A stretch of DNA of 64,000 bases from Clostridiales bacterium (GTDB lineage: Bacteria > Bacillota > Clostridia > Oscillospirales > Butyricicoccaceae). A program made the translations under genes and the position numbers. The stretch spans positions 100,952 to 164,951 of the forward strand of contig SFJM01000001.1 of the NCBI GenBank assembly GCA_004555915.1, given 5' to 3'. The notes beneath the pieces were generated by a model. The model saw nothing but the letters and a program-made list of their open reading frames with translations. It was not told the origin of the DNA and did no database searches. Shown one piece after another: positions 34,354-41,986 of the stretch; position 1 is the stretch's first letter; every line of letters begins with the position of its first letter.

Positions 34354-34701
34354 TTATTTTGGTGCAGCTGCCTGCTTCAGCTTGGCACGGGTGGTTGCCA
34401 CGGTGCGGAGGCTGGAGCCTACGGATGCAGCTGTTTCGGAAGATGTCTGCTCCGTCAGCTGTTCATTATATTTCCTTGACAGGCTGTCCAGAGCAAAAAC
34501 CATGTTGGTGATCTCTTCACGATAGAAGCAATCATAAATGTGGGATTCGACTTTCTGCCGGGCGGAAATCAATGCAGTGCGCTTTTGCAGATCCTGATTG
34601 GATGTGGTGTGTTTGGATTTTAAATCATTTTCCATCTCTAACAGGCATTGGAGCAGCATTTCAGATTCAACCGGAGAAAGCGGTGTTTTCAATTGTAACA
34701 T
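34354..34701 (-). CDS. unknown helical protein of about 115 residues
   Basis: The frame is open further upstream. The GAGGTG site at 34717-34712 is only one base from an ATG at 34707 but seven bases from the ATG at 34701, which I therefore prefer. The protein is almost entirely helical and charged (SPVESEMLLQCLLEMENDLKSK ... EEITNMVFALDSLSRKYNEQL), with a Thr/Ala-rich tail. It may be a coiled-coil spore- or flagella-type accessory protein, but I do not recognise it. Confidence 0.65.
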   Translation of the reverse strand: MLQLKTPLSPVESEMLLQCLLEMENDLKSKHTTSNQDLQKRTALISARQKVESHIYDCFYREEITNMVFALDSLSRKYNEQLTEQTSSETAASVGSSLRTVATTRAKLKQAAAPK

Positions 34702-34983
34702 GTTCATACACCTCGATCTTTGAAGAATGTGAGACGATTTCCACGATAGATATACAATGGAAGATATAAAGGAAGCAGGGCGAGAGAATAAGGAGAGCAT
34801 CTCACCCAAACAGAGGGACTTAACAATTGGTATTCTATTGATGCTATTGTAACATTATTCACCAAAAAATGCAAGAAATTCACATCTGCCCCCGGAAACA
34901 AAGTTTATTTTTTACATTTGTGCAAAATGTGCAATTGATGTCTCAAAATAGACGTAAACTTTGCGCAATATAGGAGGTTGACA

Positions 34984-35046
34984 ATGAGAAGTAAAGGTGA
35001 GAATCAATATTCGTTAACAAAATTTTCACAAAAAAGAGGAGGATAA
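34984..35046 (+). CDS. possible 20-residue leader peptide before the SGNH hydrolase gene
   Basis: A short frame (MRSKGENQYSLTKFSQKRGG) starts seven bases after a perfect AGGAGG. It ends with a TAA (35044-35046) inside the AGGAGGATAACC stretch that is the ribosome site of the next gene. Length, strong site and the coupling geometry suggest a translated leader peptide. The peptide is basic and not enriched for one amino acid, so amino-acid attenuation is not indicated. It could also be chance. Confidence 0.4.
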   Translation: MRSKGENQYSLTKFSQKRGG

Positions 35047-35049
35047 CCT

Positions 35050-35637
35050 ATGATTAAAGCAGACAAACGCATTGTCTTTCTTGGGGACAGCATCACGGAG
35101 GGATATGGCGTATCCGCATCGGAATGCTGGGTTGCCGCAATGCCGGGGGACACGGTCAACCATGGCATCAGTGGGGATACCACCGCAGGCATGCTGCGGC
35201 GGTTTACCGCACATGTGTTACGGGAACATCCGGATTACGTGGTGATTATGGGTGGCATCAATGACCTGAGTGAAGGACGGAGCCTGCAGTCTGTACAGCA
35301 AAACCTGCAGGCCATGTATGAGAAAGCGGAAATGCGGGGCATTACGGTGATCCCGGCTGTGTGTGTCATGCCGGATTATGCCATGGTTCTGGAAAATGCG
35401 TGGGCGCAGTATTATCCCGGCATCCGGCATTTACAGGAAAATCTGGAACAGCTGGCAGCATGGATTCGCAGCTATGCCCGGAGCAATGAACTGCTCTGTC
35501 TTGATTTTGCCCAATATTTTCCGAATTATACAACGGATGGCTACAATCGGTATTTTTCTGATGGCGTACATCCAAATGAACGGGGACATGCCATCATGGC
35601 GCAGATTGCCAGAAAACTGCTGTTCGGCCTGACATAG
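35050..35637 (+). CDS. SGNH/GDSL-family hydrolase
   Basis: 195 residues without signal peptide. The four family blocks are present: GDSITEG (nucleophile serine near residue 15), the glycine block at SGDTTAG, GGINDL and the catalytic DGVHPN (Asp/His near 179-182). The group contains esterases, lipases and thioesterase I (TesA-like) enzymes; the substrate is unknown. The ATG has a GAGGAGG site that overlaps the end of a putative leader peptide. Confidence 0.9.
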   Translation: MIKADKRIVFLGDSITEGYGVSASECWVAAMPGDTVNHGISGDTTAGMLRRFTAHVLREHPDYVVIMGGINDLSEGRSLQSVQQNLQAMYEKAEMRGITVIPAVCVMPDYAMVLENAWAQYYPGIRHLQENLEQLAAWIRSYARSNELLCLDFAQYFPNYTTDGYNRYFSDGVHPNERGHAIMAQIARKLLFGLT

Positions 35638-35744
35638 ATTTAACATGACCTGACAGGAACTTTACATTGCTGCTGCCGTGGATTTTACGTTCCCTTGATA
35701 TAATGCCATCAAAGCAATACAGAAAGGGAAAGGAGCAGCAGAGA

Positions 35745-35957
35745 ATGGAATCTACAGTCCAGAAGTATATCTCCTATGATGAGGATGGCAGCATGAAGCT
35801 TTCGATTCCGACAACCGTATTCGGTGGGTATGACCGGGAAGAGACCTGTAAAATGGTACAAACCCTGTCGGAGTATTATAAAAATCAGATTATGCGTCTG
35901 CTGGATGACCTGTCGGCAAAGGAACGTGAAAATGAACGGCTGCGCAGAAGACATTGA
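35745..35957 (+). CDS. 70-residue protein with DivIVA-like helix
   Basis: Start at the ATG 35745 with an AAAGGAG site. After a short beta-like N-terminus comes a GGYDREETCKMVQTLSEYYKNQI stretch and a charged helix ending in a cluster of arginines. This resembles the N-terminal membrane-binding and coiled-coil part of DivIVA/GpsB proteins, but it is far shorter, so the match is weak. A TATAAT lies at 35698-35703. A terminator follows at 35985-36014. Confidence 0.6.
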   Translation: MESTVQKYISYDEDGSMKLSIPTTVFGGYDREETCKMVQTLSEYYKNQIMRLLDDLSAKERENERLRRRH

Positions 35958-35984
35958 CAGGCAACGATAAGAATATGGTGAACG

Positions 35985-36014
35985 AACCTTCCTCCTTTGA
36001 GGGAGGTTTTTTTG
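35985..36014 (+). terminator. terminator
   Basis: CCTCC (35991-35995) pairs with GGAGG (36002-36006), followed by a seven-T run. The stem is short but can be extended with mismatches. Confidence 0.6.
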
Positions 36015-36103
36015 TGCGGATGCGAACAAAAGCAACCTGCGGTTATATTTTTCCATGGACTGGCACAGAATAATAGGAAATCCAACGCCGGGGATGTGAC
36101 CAT

Positions 36104-37198
36104 ATGGAATCAAATCAGCACAGCCTGACATGGCTGCTCACAGCTGCAGCCGGATTTTTGGTTCTGATTTACAGCAGAACCATCATTCAGGGAATTTCCG
36201 GACTGGCAGAGCTGTTCCAGCCCTTCCTGATGGGTGTGGTGATTGCCTTTATTCTCAGCCGTCCATATGAGCTGTTTGCCGGACTGTACACCGAAAAACT
36301 GCATTTCAAGAATAAAACCGCCCATATTCTGGGAATTCTTTCCGCTTATCTGGTGATTTTCGCCGTTCTGGCAGCAGTTATCTGGGTCGTCATCCCACAG
36401 CTGGCCAGCAGCATCCGGCTGTTTGCACAGAATGTGGAATATTATCTGGAAAATTTGCAGCGGGAGCTGGATGTTCTGGCACAGAAGCTGCATCTGACAG
36501 GGATTGACCTGAGCAGCGTACTGCAGCTGGTGCAGGCAGGCCTGGGACAGTTTGACCATGCAGTGGTACCGAAAATTTTATCTGTCACCGGAACCATGCT
36601 GCATTCTCTGGCAACCTTTGCCATTGCCATCGCGTTTTCCGTATACCTGCTGGCAGGGAAAAAACGGATTTTATTCCAGTTGGACCGGATTCTCAAGGCA
36701 TATCTGTCCCAGCGGATTTATGCGGACGGACGATATGTACTGAAGATTATTGTGGAATCGTTCCGGAATTATATTGTGGGCCAGAGCACCGAGGCTGTGA
36801 TTCTGGGCGGCCTGTGCTTTGCCGGTATGTTCCTGCTGCGGCTGGACTATGCGGGGATGGTCAGCATGGTGGTGGCAATTACTGCCCTGATTCCGATTCT
36901 GGGCGCCTATATCGGCGGTGTCATCGCGGCAGTGCTGCTGTTTATGGTGTCTCCCATGAAGGCGCTCATCTTTCTGATCTTTTTTGTGATTTTACAGCAG
37001 GTGGAAAACAATGTTATCTATCCCCGCGTGGTGGGCAGGAGAATCGGCTTGCCGGGCATCTGGGTATTGCTGGCGATTACGGTTGGCGGAAAGCTGGGCG
37101 GCGTGGTGGGCATGCTGTTCGGCGTACCGACCATGACGATTGTGTATACCCTGCTGCGCAACAGCGTGCGGACACGGGAAAAACGAAAACAGACGTAA
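36104..37198 (+). CDS. AI-2E family membrane permease
   Basis: 364 residues with the layout of the PerM/TqsA/YdbI (UPF0118) family: membrane segments in the first 90 residues, a charged amphipathic middle (about 105-170), then the conserved C-terminal membrane block with LIPILGAYIGGVIAAVLL and QQVENNVIYPRVVGRRIGLPG. Members transport small molecules or ions; the AI-2 link holds for only some. The downstream hairpin at 37203-37231 favours termination of the opposite strand. Confidence 0.92.
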   Translation: MESNQHSLTWLLTAAAGFLVLIYSRTIIQGISGLAELFQPFLMGVVIAFILSRPYELFAGLYTEKLHFKNKTAHILGILSAYLVIFAVLAAVIWVVIPQLASSIRLFAQNVEYYLENLQRELDVLAQKLHLTGIDLSSVLQLVQAGLGQFDHAVVPKILSVTGTMLHSLATFAIAIAFSVYLLAGKKRILFQLDRILKAYLSQRIYADGRYVLKIIVESFRNYIVGQSTEAVILGGLCFAGMFLLRLDYAGMVSMVVAITALIPILGAYIGGVIAAVLLFMVSPMKALIFLIFFVILQQVENNVIYPRVVGRRIGLPGIWVLLAITVGGKLGGVVGMLFGVPTMTIVYTLLRNSVRTREKRKQT

Positions 37199-37202
37199 AA
37201 AT

Positions 37203-37231
37203 GCACCGCAGGGAGGAGAAGCCTGCGGTGC
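37203..37231 (-). terminator. terminator of the DUF4179 gene
   Basis: A perfect 10-bp stem GCACCGCAGG / CCTGCGGTGC, followed on the minus strand by ATTTTTA. Confidence 0.75.
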
Positions 37232-37239
37232 GGATGTGG

Positions 37240-38280
37240 TTATTTGTGGGGAACGGTATAGGTGACATTCCCTATTATGACACTTTTGATTTCATCCAGC
37301 GGGATGATTTCATCAAAAGTGCCACCCCTGCCCATGATCACTTCTGTATGATCGTCTGATGTCCAGCAATAATATCCACACGTTTCAGTCAGATCAAGTA
37401 CAGTACCATCGGTTTTGGTCAGCTTAATAGGAATGTTGTTCAGATCCCCGCTGTCCCAACTGGGAGTATCGACTTTGATTTCAATATGGATGCCAATTGG
37501 AGAGATGATGGCATTTGAAATTGTTACATTCATTCCTTTGTAAGGAAAGACCTTTCCGCTATCCAGGGGAACAGACGAATCTTCGTAATTTGCGTCAAAC
37601 TGAAGCTTCCAGTTTCCCTCAAAAACGGTATTGGATTCAGTGCGGTCTGTCGATACATATTGTAGATTTTTAAAGGTAGCTGTCACCTTACCCAGAAGCA
37701 GTTCTGTATCACCGGAAATGGTGCGGCAGTATTGGATCTCATTGTCTGTCGGATCGTTGTCTATAAACCATGATGTTCCAAATGAAGCGCCCTGTGTGTC
37801 ACGCAGATCTACGTCGTCAAATTCAAACATCAGATAGGTGTCCGGGTTTTCTTCCCAGTCGTCCGACAGAGGGATGGTATCTTCACCATCCCATGAAATG
37901 GAATAGACAATGCAGGCGTTATATTTGTCGCCAATGATACCGTCTGCCGTAATAGTTACGCCGTTATTGGTATCTGAGGCACCAATTGCCTGTCCCATAA
38001 CGCCCATGAGCTCAATCTGCTTTTCACTGCTGCCTAAAACCGGAGAAAATATTTCTGTAAGGCTTTTCAGCACTCCGGTTGCGGATGCGGTACCGATGAA
38101 AATAGCAAACACTGCGGCCATTGCCAGTACCGTTCGGCGAACCGGACGGCGCTTTCGACTCTGCTGCTGTTGCTCCAGTTCTGCGGCATGGATAGCAGCG
38201 GAAGCCAGACGTTTTTTCTGTTCCTGCGTGTAATGCAGGGAATCCATATCCTGCCAGTAATCCTCAAAACGATTTCTCAT
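37240..38280 (-). CDS. DUF4179-type membrane protein, probable anti-sigma partner
   Basis: 346 residues. A cytoplasmic N-terminal segment of about 45 residues contains a charged helix (QEQKKRLASAAIHAAELEQQQQSRKRR), followed by one transmembrane segment (TVLAMAAVFAIFIGTASATG) and a large external beta-rich domain. This is the DUF4179 layout usually found directly after an ECF sigma gene. The ATG at 38280 lies eight bases after AGGAGG and overlaps the sigma gene by 17 bases, so the two are coupled. It is likely to hold the sigma factor inactive until an envelope signal arrives. Confidence 0.82.
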   Translation of the reverse strand: MRNRFEDYWQDMDSLHYTQEQKKRLASAAIHAAELEQQQQSRKRRPVRRTVLAMAAVFAIFIGTASATGVLKSLTEIFSPVLGSSEKQIELMGVMGQAIGASDTNNGVTITADGIIGDKYNACIVYSISWDGEDTIPLSDDWEENPDTYLMFEFDDVDLRDTQGASFGTSWFIDNDPTDNEIQYCRTISGDTELLLGKVTATFKNLQYVSTDRTESNTVFEGNWKLQFDANYEDSSVPLDSGKVFPYKGMNVTISNAIISPIGIHIEIKVDTPSWDSGDLNNIPIKLTKTDGTVLDLTETCGYYCWTSDDHTEVIMGRGGTFDEIIPLDEIKSVIIGNVTYTVPHK

Positions 38281-38752
38281 AGTCAAAACCTCCTAACATC
38301 GCTTTCAGCTTTTTTCTTCCACGTGCCAGACGGGTATGGACAGTAGCTGTGGGAATGCCAAGGATGTCCGCAATTTCCGATGCCTGATAGCCCTCATAAT
38401 AAAACAGGTAAATCACAGAACGATAGCGGGCGGGCAGGTCATTGACCGCTGCCAGCAGGGAACCGTCCTCTGCTTCCGGTGACGGGACATCGGCAATCAC
38501 CTCTAAGCCGCAGGTTTTCCGCCGCCATGGACTTTTCAATACATCTTTACAGGCATTGGCAGTCATGCGAAGGATATACGCCTTTTCATGGGCTTTGCTT
38601 TCAAATTCCTGCGGGTGTGTCAGCAGTTTCACAAAGACTGTCTGACAGATATCCTGTGCATCATGTGTATTTTTCAGATAGGTATAGCTCATGCGGAGAA
38701 TGAGGTCGGCATAGGTATTTGCCAGATATTCCGCATGTTGCCTGTCAATCAT
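38264..38752 (-). CDS. ECF-type RNA polymerase sigma factor
   Basis: 162 residues. Region 2 (NTYADLILRMSYTYLKNTHDAQDICQTVFVKLL) and region 4 (DLPARYRSVIYLFYYEGYQASEIADILGIPTATVHTRLARGRKKLK) are clear and separated by a short linker. The start codon has a GGAGGTATG-type site. A TGAAAG/CGTA promoter of the ECF type lies just upstream, so the gene probably activates itself. The DUF4179 gene overlaps its 3' end. Confidence 0.93.
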   Translation of the reverse strand: MIDRQHAEYLANTYADLILRMSYTYLKNTHDAQDICQTVFVKLLTHPQEFESKAHEKAYILRMTANACKDVLKSPWRRKTCGLEVIADVPSPEAEDGSLLAAVNDLPARYRSVIYLFYYEGYQASEIADILGIPTATVHTRLARGRKKLKAMLGGFDYEKSF

Positions 38753-38788
38753 AGTATCATACCTCCTTTGGAGCGCTCTTATCTGTAA

Positions 38789-38815
38789 TACGATGGAGAG
38801 AAGGAAAAACTTTCA
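38789..38815 (-). promoter_or_regulatory. ECF-type promoter upstream of the sigma gene
   Basis: On the minus strand TGAAAG (38815-38810), a 17-base spacer and CGTA (38792-38789), close to the TGAAAC-N16-CGTA pattern of Bacillus ECF sigma factors. No sigma-A promoter is obvious. Confidence 0.55.
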
Positions 38816-39556
38816 GGACAAAAGAAAATTTTAACATATATCTGAAAAAATAAATCCCACGGCTATTGTTGCCAATGCTAAGCATGTGAAGTGATAACGA
38901 TAGGGCTTGCCCTCTGTCACAAAAATGAAGCCATACAGGATTATGCTGTAACCCTCTGTGATGCGGGTAACAAGGGCATCCAAAACATTTGGTGTCTTTT
39001 CGTTTTGGATGCCCACACCAGACAATGGGCTGGGAGGGTTGTCAGGGAGGGACTCGCCAGAAGAGTCCCTCCTTGACGCTCGCGGCGTTGGTGATACCGC
39101 GCAGTCACGTGCCAACCGGAAATGGGACAGCTGCATTTGCCGCCAAACGGAAGGTATATGAAATCAATACAGATTTACCGGGGCTATTGGTGAATCTACC
39201 TGCATTTTTCTACTTGAAAAGAGGTATATTGAAACGTATCATTTCATACTACAAAATGCGTATCCGTGCAGGAGAAAAACGCAGCATCCCGTCAGATCAT
39301 ACAGAAAAAGTTCCTGTATCGTCAAATTACCAGCCGGATAATATGCAATAAAAGAAGTAGGATTGGAAAAAAGAATCCCCTGTTTTCAGGATTATTTTTG
39401 TGAAAAAAGCTGATTGCACAAAGACATAAAAGAGCATACAATAATGAATATGAAAAAAGTGAATGTTTCGATATTACAATGGCGTAATCAGACTGCACAG
39501 GTTGTGGAGTAAGATTGCGCTTTTTTTCATTTATTCTGAGAAGGAGCCTGTTAAAG
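38816..39556. other. long gene-poor spacer with a possible relic repeat
   Basis: About 740 bases without a supported gene. It contains a strong hairpin: TCAGGGAGGGACTC (39042-39055) with GAGTCCCTCCTTGA (39063-39076), 13 of 14 pairs, without a T run. The open frames through it (38831-39136 minus, 38989-39351 plus) have no ribosome sites. GC-rich sequence at about 38990-39135 contrasts with the AT-rich flanks, which suggests an inserted repetitive element or a decayed gene. A weak terminator-like hairpin lies at about 39375-39397. Confidence 0.45.
39042..39076. repeat. long inverted repeat, REP-like
   Basis: Fourteen-base arms with one mismatch and a GCCAGAA loop, GC-rich, with no T run after it on either strand. 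It looks more like a repetitive extragenic palindrome than a terminator. Confidence 0.45.
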
Positions 39557-40093
39557 ATGACAAAAAAGAGTATGATTGTACCGTTCCAGACGATGCTGCA
39601 GGAAGCACTGTCGGAATATGCTTCCAATGGCGACCTGAAGAAGGCAGCAAAGTCCACTTCCATGGCAATGCGTATGGCAGCTGCATTTATCCATGGTGCA
39701 CGTGTGTTTGATATTGATCCCAGCTATACGGAAATGGGTGAGCTGGAGGGAGATGTATTCCGTATGGCAGATGGCGATTCCCTGATGACGGAAACAGATG
39801 ACTATATCAAGGCATGGTTCCTGATGGAGCTGCTGGCAAAGGAATTTGATATTGCCGGTGCGGAGCAGATCACCATTCATGTCAATGTATCCGGCGAGAA
39901 GGCAAAGAATCAGCCGCGTATGATGAATGAACTGATTGCTGCCATGGCCAATGCCTCCAAGAATGATACATGGAAAAAGTGCCGCTGTGTGGCGCTGGAT
40001 CATCTGGAATGGTTTAAAAAGGTGGACCCGATGTATATCTATTCGCTGACACATTTTAACGGATCGGTTCAGTGCCTGAGCACACCGGCTTAA
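39557..40093 (+). CDS. unknown cytosolic protein of 178 residues
   Basis: The ATG at 39557 is ten bases after AAGGAG. The protein is helical at the N-terminus (MLQEALSEYASNGDLKKAAKSTSMAMRMAAAFIHGARVF), then has an acidic middle (ELEGDVFRMADGDSLMTETDD) and a mixed C-terminus. It has no signal peptide or membrane segment. I do not recognise a family or active site. A clear terminator ends it, so it is a single-gene unit. Confidence 0.75.
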   Translation: MTKKSMIVPFQTMLQEALSEYASNGDLKKAAKSTSMAMRMAAAFIHGARVFDIDPSYTEMGELEGDVFRMADGDSLMTETDDYIKAWFLMELLAKEFDIAGAEQITIHVNVSGEKAKNQPRMMNELIAAMANASKNDTWKKCRCVALDHLEWFKKVDPMYIYSLTHFNGSVQCLSTPA

Positions 40094-40129
40094 TTTTCGC
40101 AAGACAATATCCTTCTATTTATACTGAAG

Positions 40130-40175
40130 ATAGCGCTTTTCGGCAAAACCTCTGCCGGAAAGCGCTATTTTTTTC
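40130..40175 (+). terminator. terminator
   Basis: ATAGCGCTTTTCGGC (40130-40144) pairs with GCCGGAAAGCGCTAT (40154-40168) with one mismatch, followed by a seven-T run. Confidence 0.9.
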
Positions 40176-40209
40176 AAAAAAATTCCCTGCCCATACAGAC
40201 AGGGAATTT
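40173..40209 (-). terminator. terminator of the TtcA-like gene
   Basis: On the minus strand AAATTCCCTG (40209-40200) pairs with CAGGGAATTT (40189-40180), followed by TTTTT. Confidence 0.85.
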
Positions 40210-40217
40210 GCAGCAAT

Positions 40218-41039
40218 TTAATACGCATCCAGAAAGCTGTGCCGTTCCGGGCCTTTATGCCAGCCGAGAATATCATCCACATTGACATTTTTCACGCTGT
40301 TGAAAATATTTTTTGCTACCTGATCGTTTTCCTGCTCCAGACGGGCAATCAACTGCTTGATTTCATAGCGTTTGGAGGATTCCGGCTGGCTGTCCTGTCT
40401 GGCTTTGGAGGCAAAGTCACAGGAACAGGCAAGGCATTCCAGTCCGCAGGCATCGCGCCATGCCAGGACAGCGGATTCCCGAACCAGATATAAGGGGCGG
40501 ATGACCTGCATACCGGGATAATTCCTGGCACGGAGCTTGGGCAGCATGGTCTGTACCTGCCCGCCATAAATCATGGACATCAGGGTGGTTTCCACCACAT
40601 CATCGAAATGATGGCCCAGTGCAATTTTATTGCAGCCCAGCTCCAATGCCTTTGCATACAGGCTGCCGCGCCGCAGACGGGAGCACATGAAGCAGGGGTT
40701 GTCCTGTTCCTGATTGACGGTTTCAAACAGGCGGGTGGTATACCAGGTGGTTTCCAGCCCAAGCCTTTGGATATTGGCTTCGATCTGTCCGCGGCTTTCC
40801 GCGGTATAGCCGGGGTCCATGGACAAGCCGATGACGGTAAACGGAATAGCGGAGATTTTCTGCAGCAGCTGCATGGTACAGGCCAGCAGCAGGGAATCCT
40901 TGCCGCCGGAAATGCAGACCGCGATACGGTCACCCGGTTCCACCAGCTGATATTCTTTGATGGCTTTGCGAACCGGATTCCATATTTTTCGGCTGAACTG
41001 TGTGGTAATCAGCCTGGATGCCGTTGTTTGTGCAGACAT
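40218..41039 (-). CDS. TtcA-like tRNA thiolation ATP pyrophosphatase
   Basis: 273 residues from the ATG at 41039 (GGGGAGG site). The PP-loop motif CISGGKDSLLL (about residues 41-51) and the cysteine pairs CFMCSRLRRG and CLACSC, which can hold an iron-sulfur cluster, match the TtcA/TtuA family. Members put sulfur on tRNA, TtcA on cytidine 32. The GHHFDDVVETTL stretch is typical. It is the second gene after a rubredoxin gene, and the spacer forms a hairpin that includes part of its ribosome site. Confidence 0.9.
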   Translation of the reverse strand: MSAQTTASRLITTQFSRKIWNPVRKAIKEYQLVEPGDRIAVCISGGKDSLLLACTMQLLQKISAIPFTVIGLSMDPGYTAESRGQIEANIQRLGLETTWYTTRLFETVNQEQDNPCFMCSRLRRGSLYAKALELGCNKIALGHHFDDVVETTLMSMIYGGQVQTMLPKLRARNYPGMQVIRPLYLVRESAVLAWRDACGLECLACSCDFASKARQDSQPESSKRYEIKQLIARLEQENDQVAKNIFNSVKNVNVDDILGWHKGPERHSFLDAY

Positions 41040-41046
41040 AAAAAAA

Positions 41047-41088
41047 CCTCCCCGATGCATACTGGGGATATCATAGCATGCATCGGGG
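41047..41088 (-). promoter_or_regulatory. hairpin overlapping the TtcA-like ribosome site
   Basis: On the minus strand CCCCGATGCAT (41088-41078) pairs perfectly with ATGCATCGGGG (41060-41050). The GGGG at its 3' side is half of the GGGGAGG ribosome site, and TTTTTTT follows. It could work as an attenuator, a terminator of the rubredoxin transcript or a translational block. Confidence 0.6.
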
Positions 41089-41102
41089 CACATCGTCAAA
41101 TG

Positions 41103-41729
41103 TTATAGTTTTTCAAATTTGCTGGCAGGCTGCTTGCATACCGGGCAACGGAAATCATCCGGCAGCGTGTCCGATTTATGAACATAGCCGCAGACGGTGC
41201 AGCGGTAACCATAATGCTCATCCAGTGTGCGGTAGATCGGCGCGTTGGCTGGTACGGATTTGCCGGCATTCTTGAACATTTCCACGGTCAGTACGCCGCC
41301 GGGCTGCAGAACCTCTGCTTCGGTTACTTCGGAAATGAACAGTACATGGGAACCGAGGTCAACCTGCTGCAGGACACGGAAGCTCATACGCACTGCCATG
41401 CCTTCCGTGATATACGGACATCCGGCTTCATCCGTTTTGGTTTCATATTCAGCGAATTTATCTGCTACACGGCCGGATTTATAGCCAAACAGCTTGATGA
41501 TGGAATCCGGGCAGGACTCTGCGGCAACGGTTGCACAGAATGCGCCGGTCTGCTCCACAGCAGCTTCGGTGAGGTTATATTTATTCAGCGTGACGGCAAA
41601 TTTTGCCGGGTTAGATGACGTCAGCTGCTGCAGCGAGTTTACCACACAGCCGCGGAACTTGCCATCCAGGCAGCTTCCCACAATGGAGATCGAATAAGAA
41701 ATACGGTCAAACGCTTTTTTATCTAACAT
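41103..41729 (-). CDS. high-molecular-weight rubredoxin (flavin reductase-rubredoxin fusion)
   Basis: 208 residues. The N-terminal 150 residues form a flavin reductase-like FMN domain (FDRISYSISIVGSCLDGKFRGCVVNS ...). The C-terminal 45 residues are a rubredoxin domain with CTVCGYVH and CPVCKQP as the iron site. In Moorella and other anaerobes such proteins pass electrons from NAD(P)H to flavodiiron proteins to remove oxygen or NO. The ATG has a GGGAGG site. A PerR/Fur-like box overlaps its promoter. Confidence 0.92.
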   Translation of the reverse strand: MLDKKAFDRISYSISIVGSCLDGKFRGCVVNSLQQLTSSNPAKFAVTLNKYNLTEAAVEQTGAFCATVAAESCPDSIIKLFGYKSGRVADKFAEYETKTDEAGCPYITEGMAVRMSFRVLQQVDLGSHVLFISEVTEAEVLQPGGVLTVEMFKNAGKSVPANAPIYRTLDEHYGYRCTVCGYVHKSDTLPDDFRCPVCKQPASKFEKL

Positions 41730-41751
41730 GATATATCCTCCCTTACTCAAA

Positions 41752-41775
41752 TAAGAATTATTATCATTATTATAC
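41752..41775 (-). promoter_or_regulatory. PerR/Fur-like box over the rubredoxin promoter
   Basis: On the minus strand GTATAATAATGATAA (41775-41761) matches the PerR consensus TTATAATNATTATAA at 12 of 14 defined positions and includes the TATAAT -10 element. An overlapping TGATAATAATTCTTA (41766-41752) matches the Fur-type 7-1-7 box at 12 of 14. Confidence 0.55.
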
Positions 41776-41895
41776 CCGCTTTTTTATTTTCTGTATATAG
41801 CTGATGTTACAAAAAATATTAATAAAATTTGGTGATTATAGCGAAATACTGTAGTGTATCCCATGATTGTTAGCCTGTTTCTTTTTTCAAATGGA

Positions 41896-41924
41896 TTGAC
41901 ATACCATTCTGCCGGTGATAAACT
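41896..41924 (+). promoter_or_regulatory. promoter of the RND operon
   Basis: TTGACA (41896-41901), a 17-base spacer and TAAACT (41919-41924). Confidence 0.7.
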
Positions 41925-41933
41925 GATACAGAA

Positions 41934-41949
41934 CCGACCAGCCGGTCGG
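41934..41949 (+). promoter_or_regulatory. TetR-type operator at the RND promoter
   Basis: CCGACC-AGCC-GGTCGG, perfect 6-bp arms, just after the predicted transcription start. CCGACC/GGTCGG palindromes are common TetR-family sites, and the regulator gene lies at the end of this operon. Confidence 0.6.
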
Positions 41950-41986
41950 AAACACGACGGATACCCTTTACAGGAGAGAAGTGATT

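Noticed and set aside
38831..39351. Two frames (101 and 120 codons) in the spacer next to the ECF sigma gene
   Set aside because: No ribosome sites, and both run through a long palindrome. The minus-strand frame has a hydrophobic end but no recognisable domain. I kept the region as a possible relic only.
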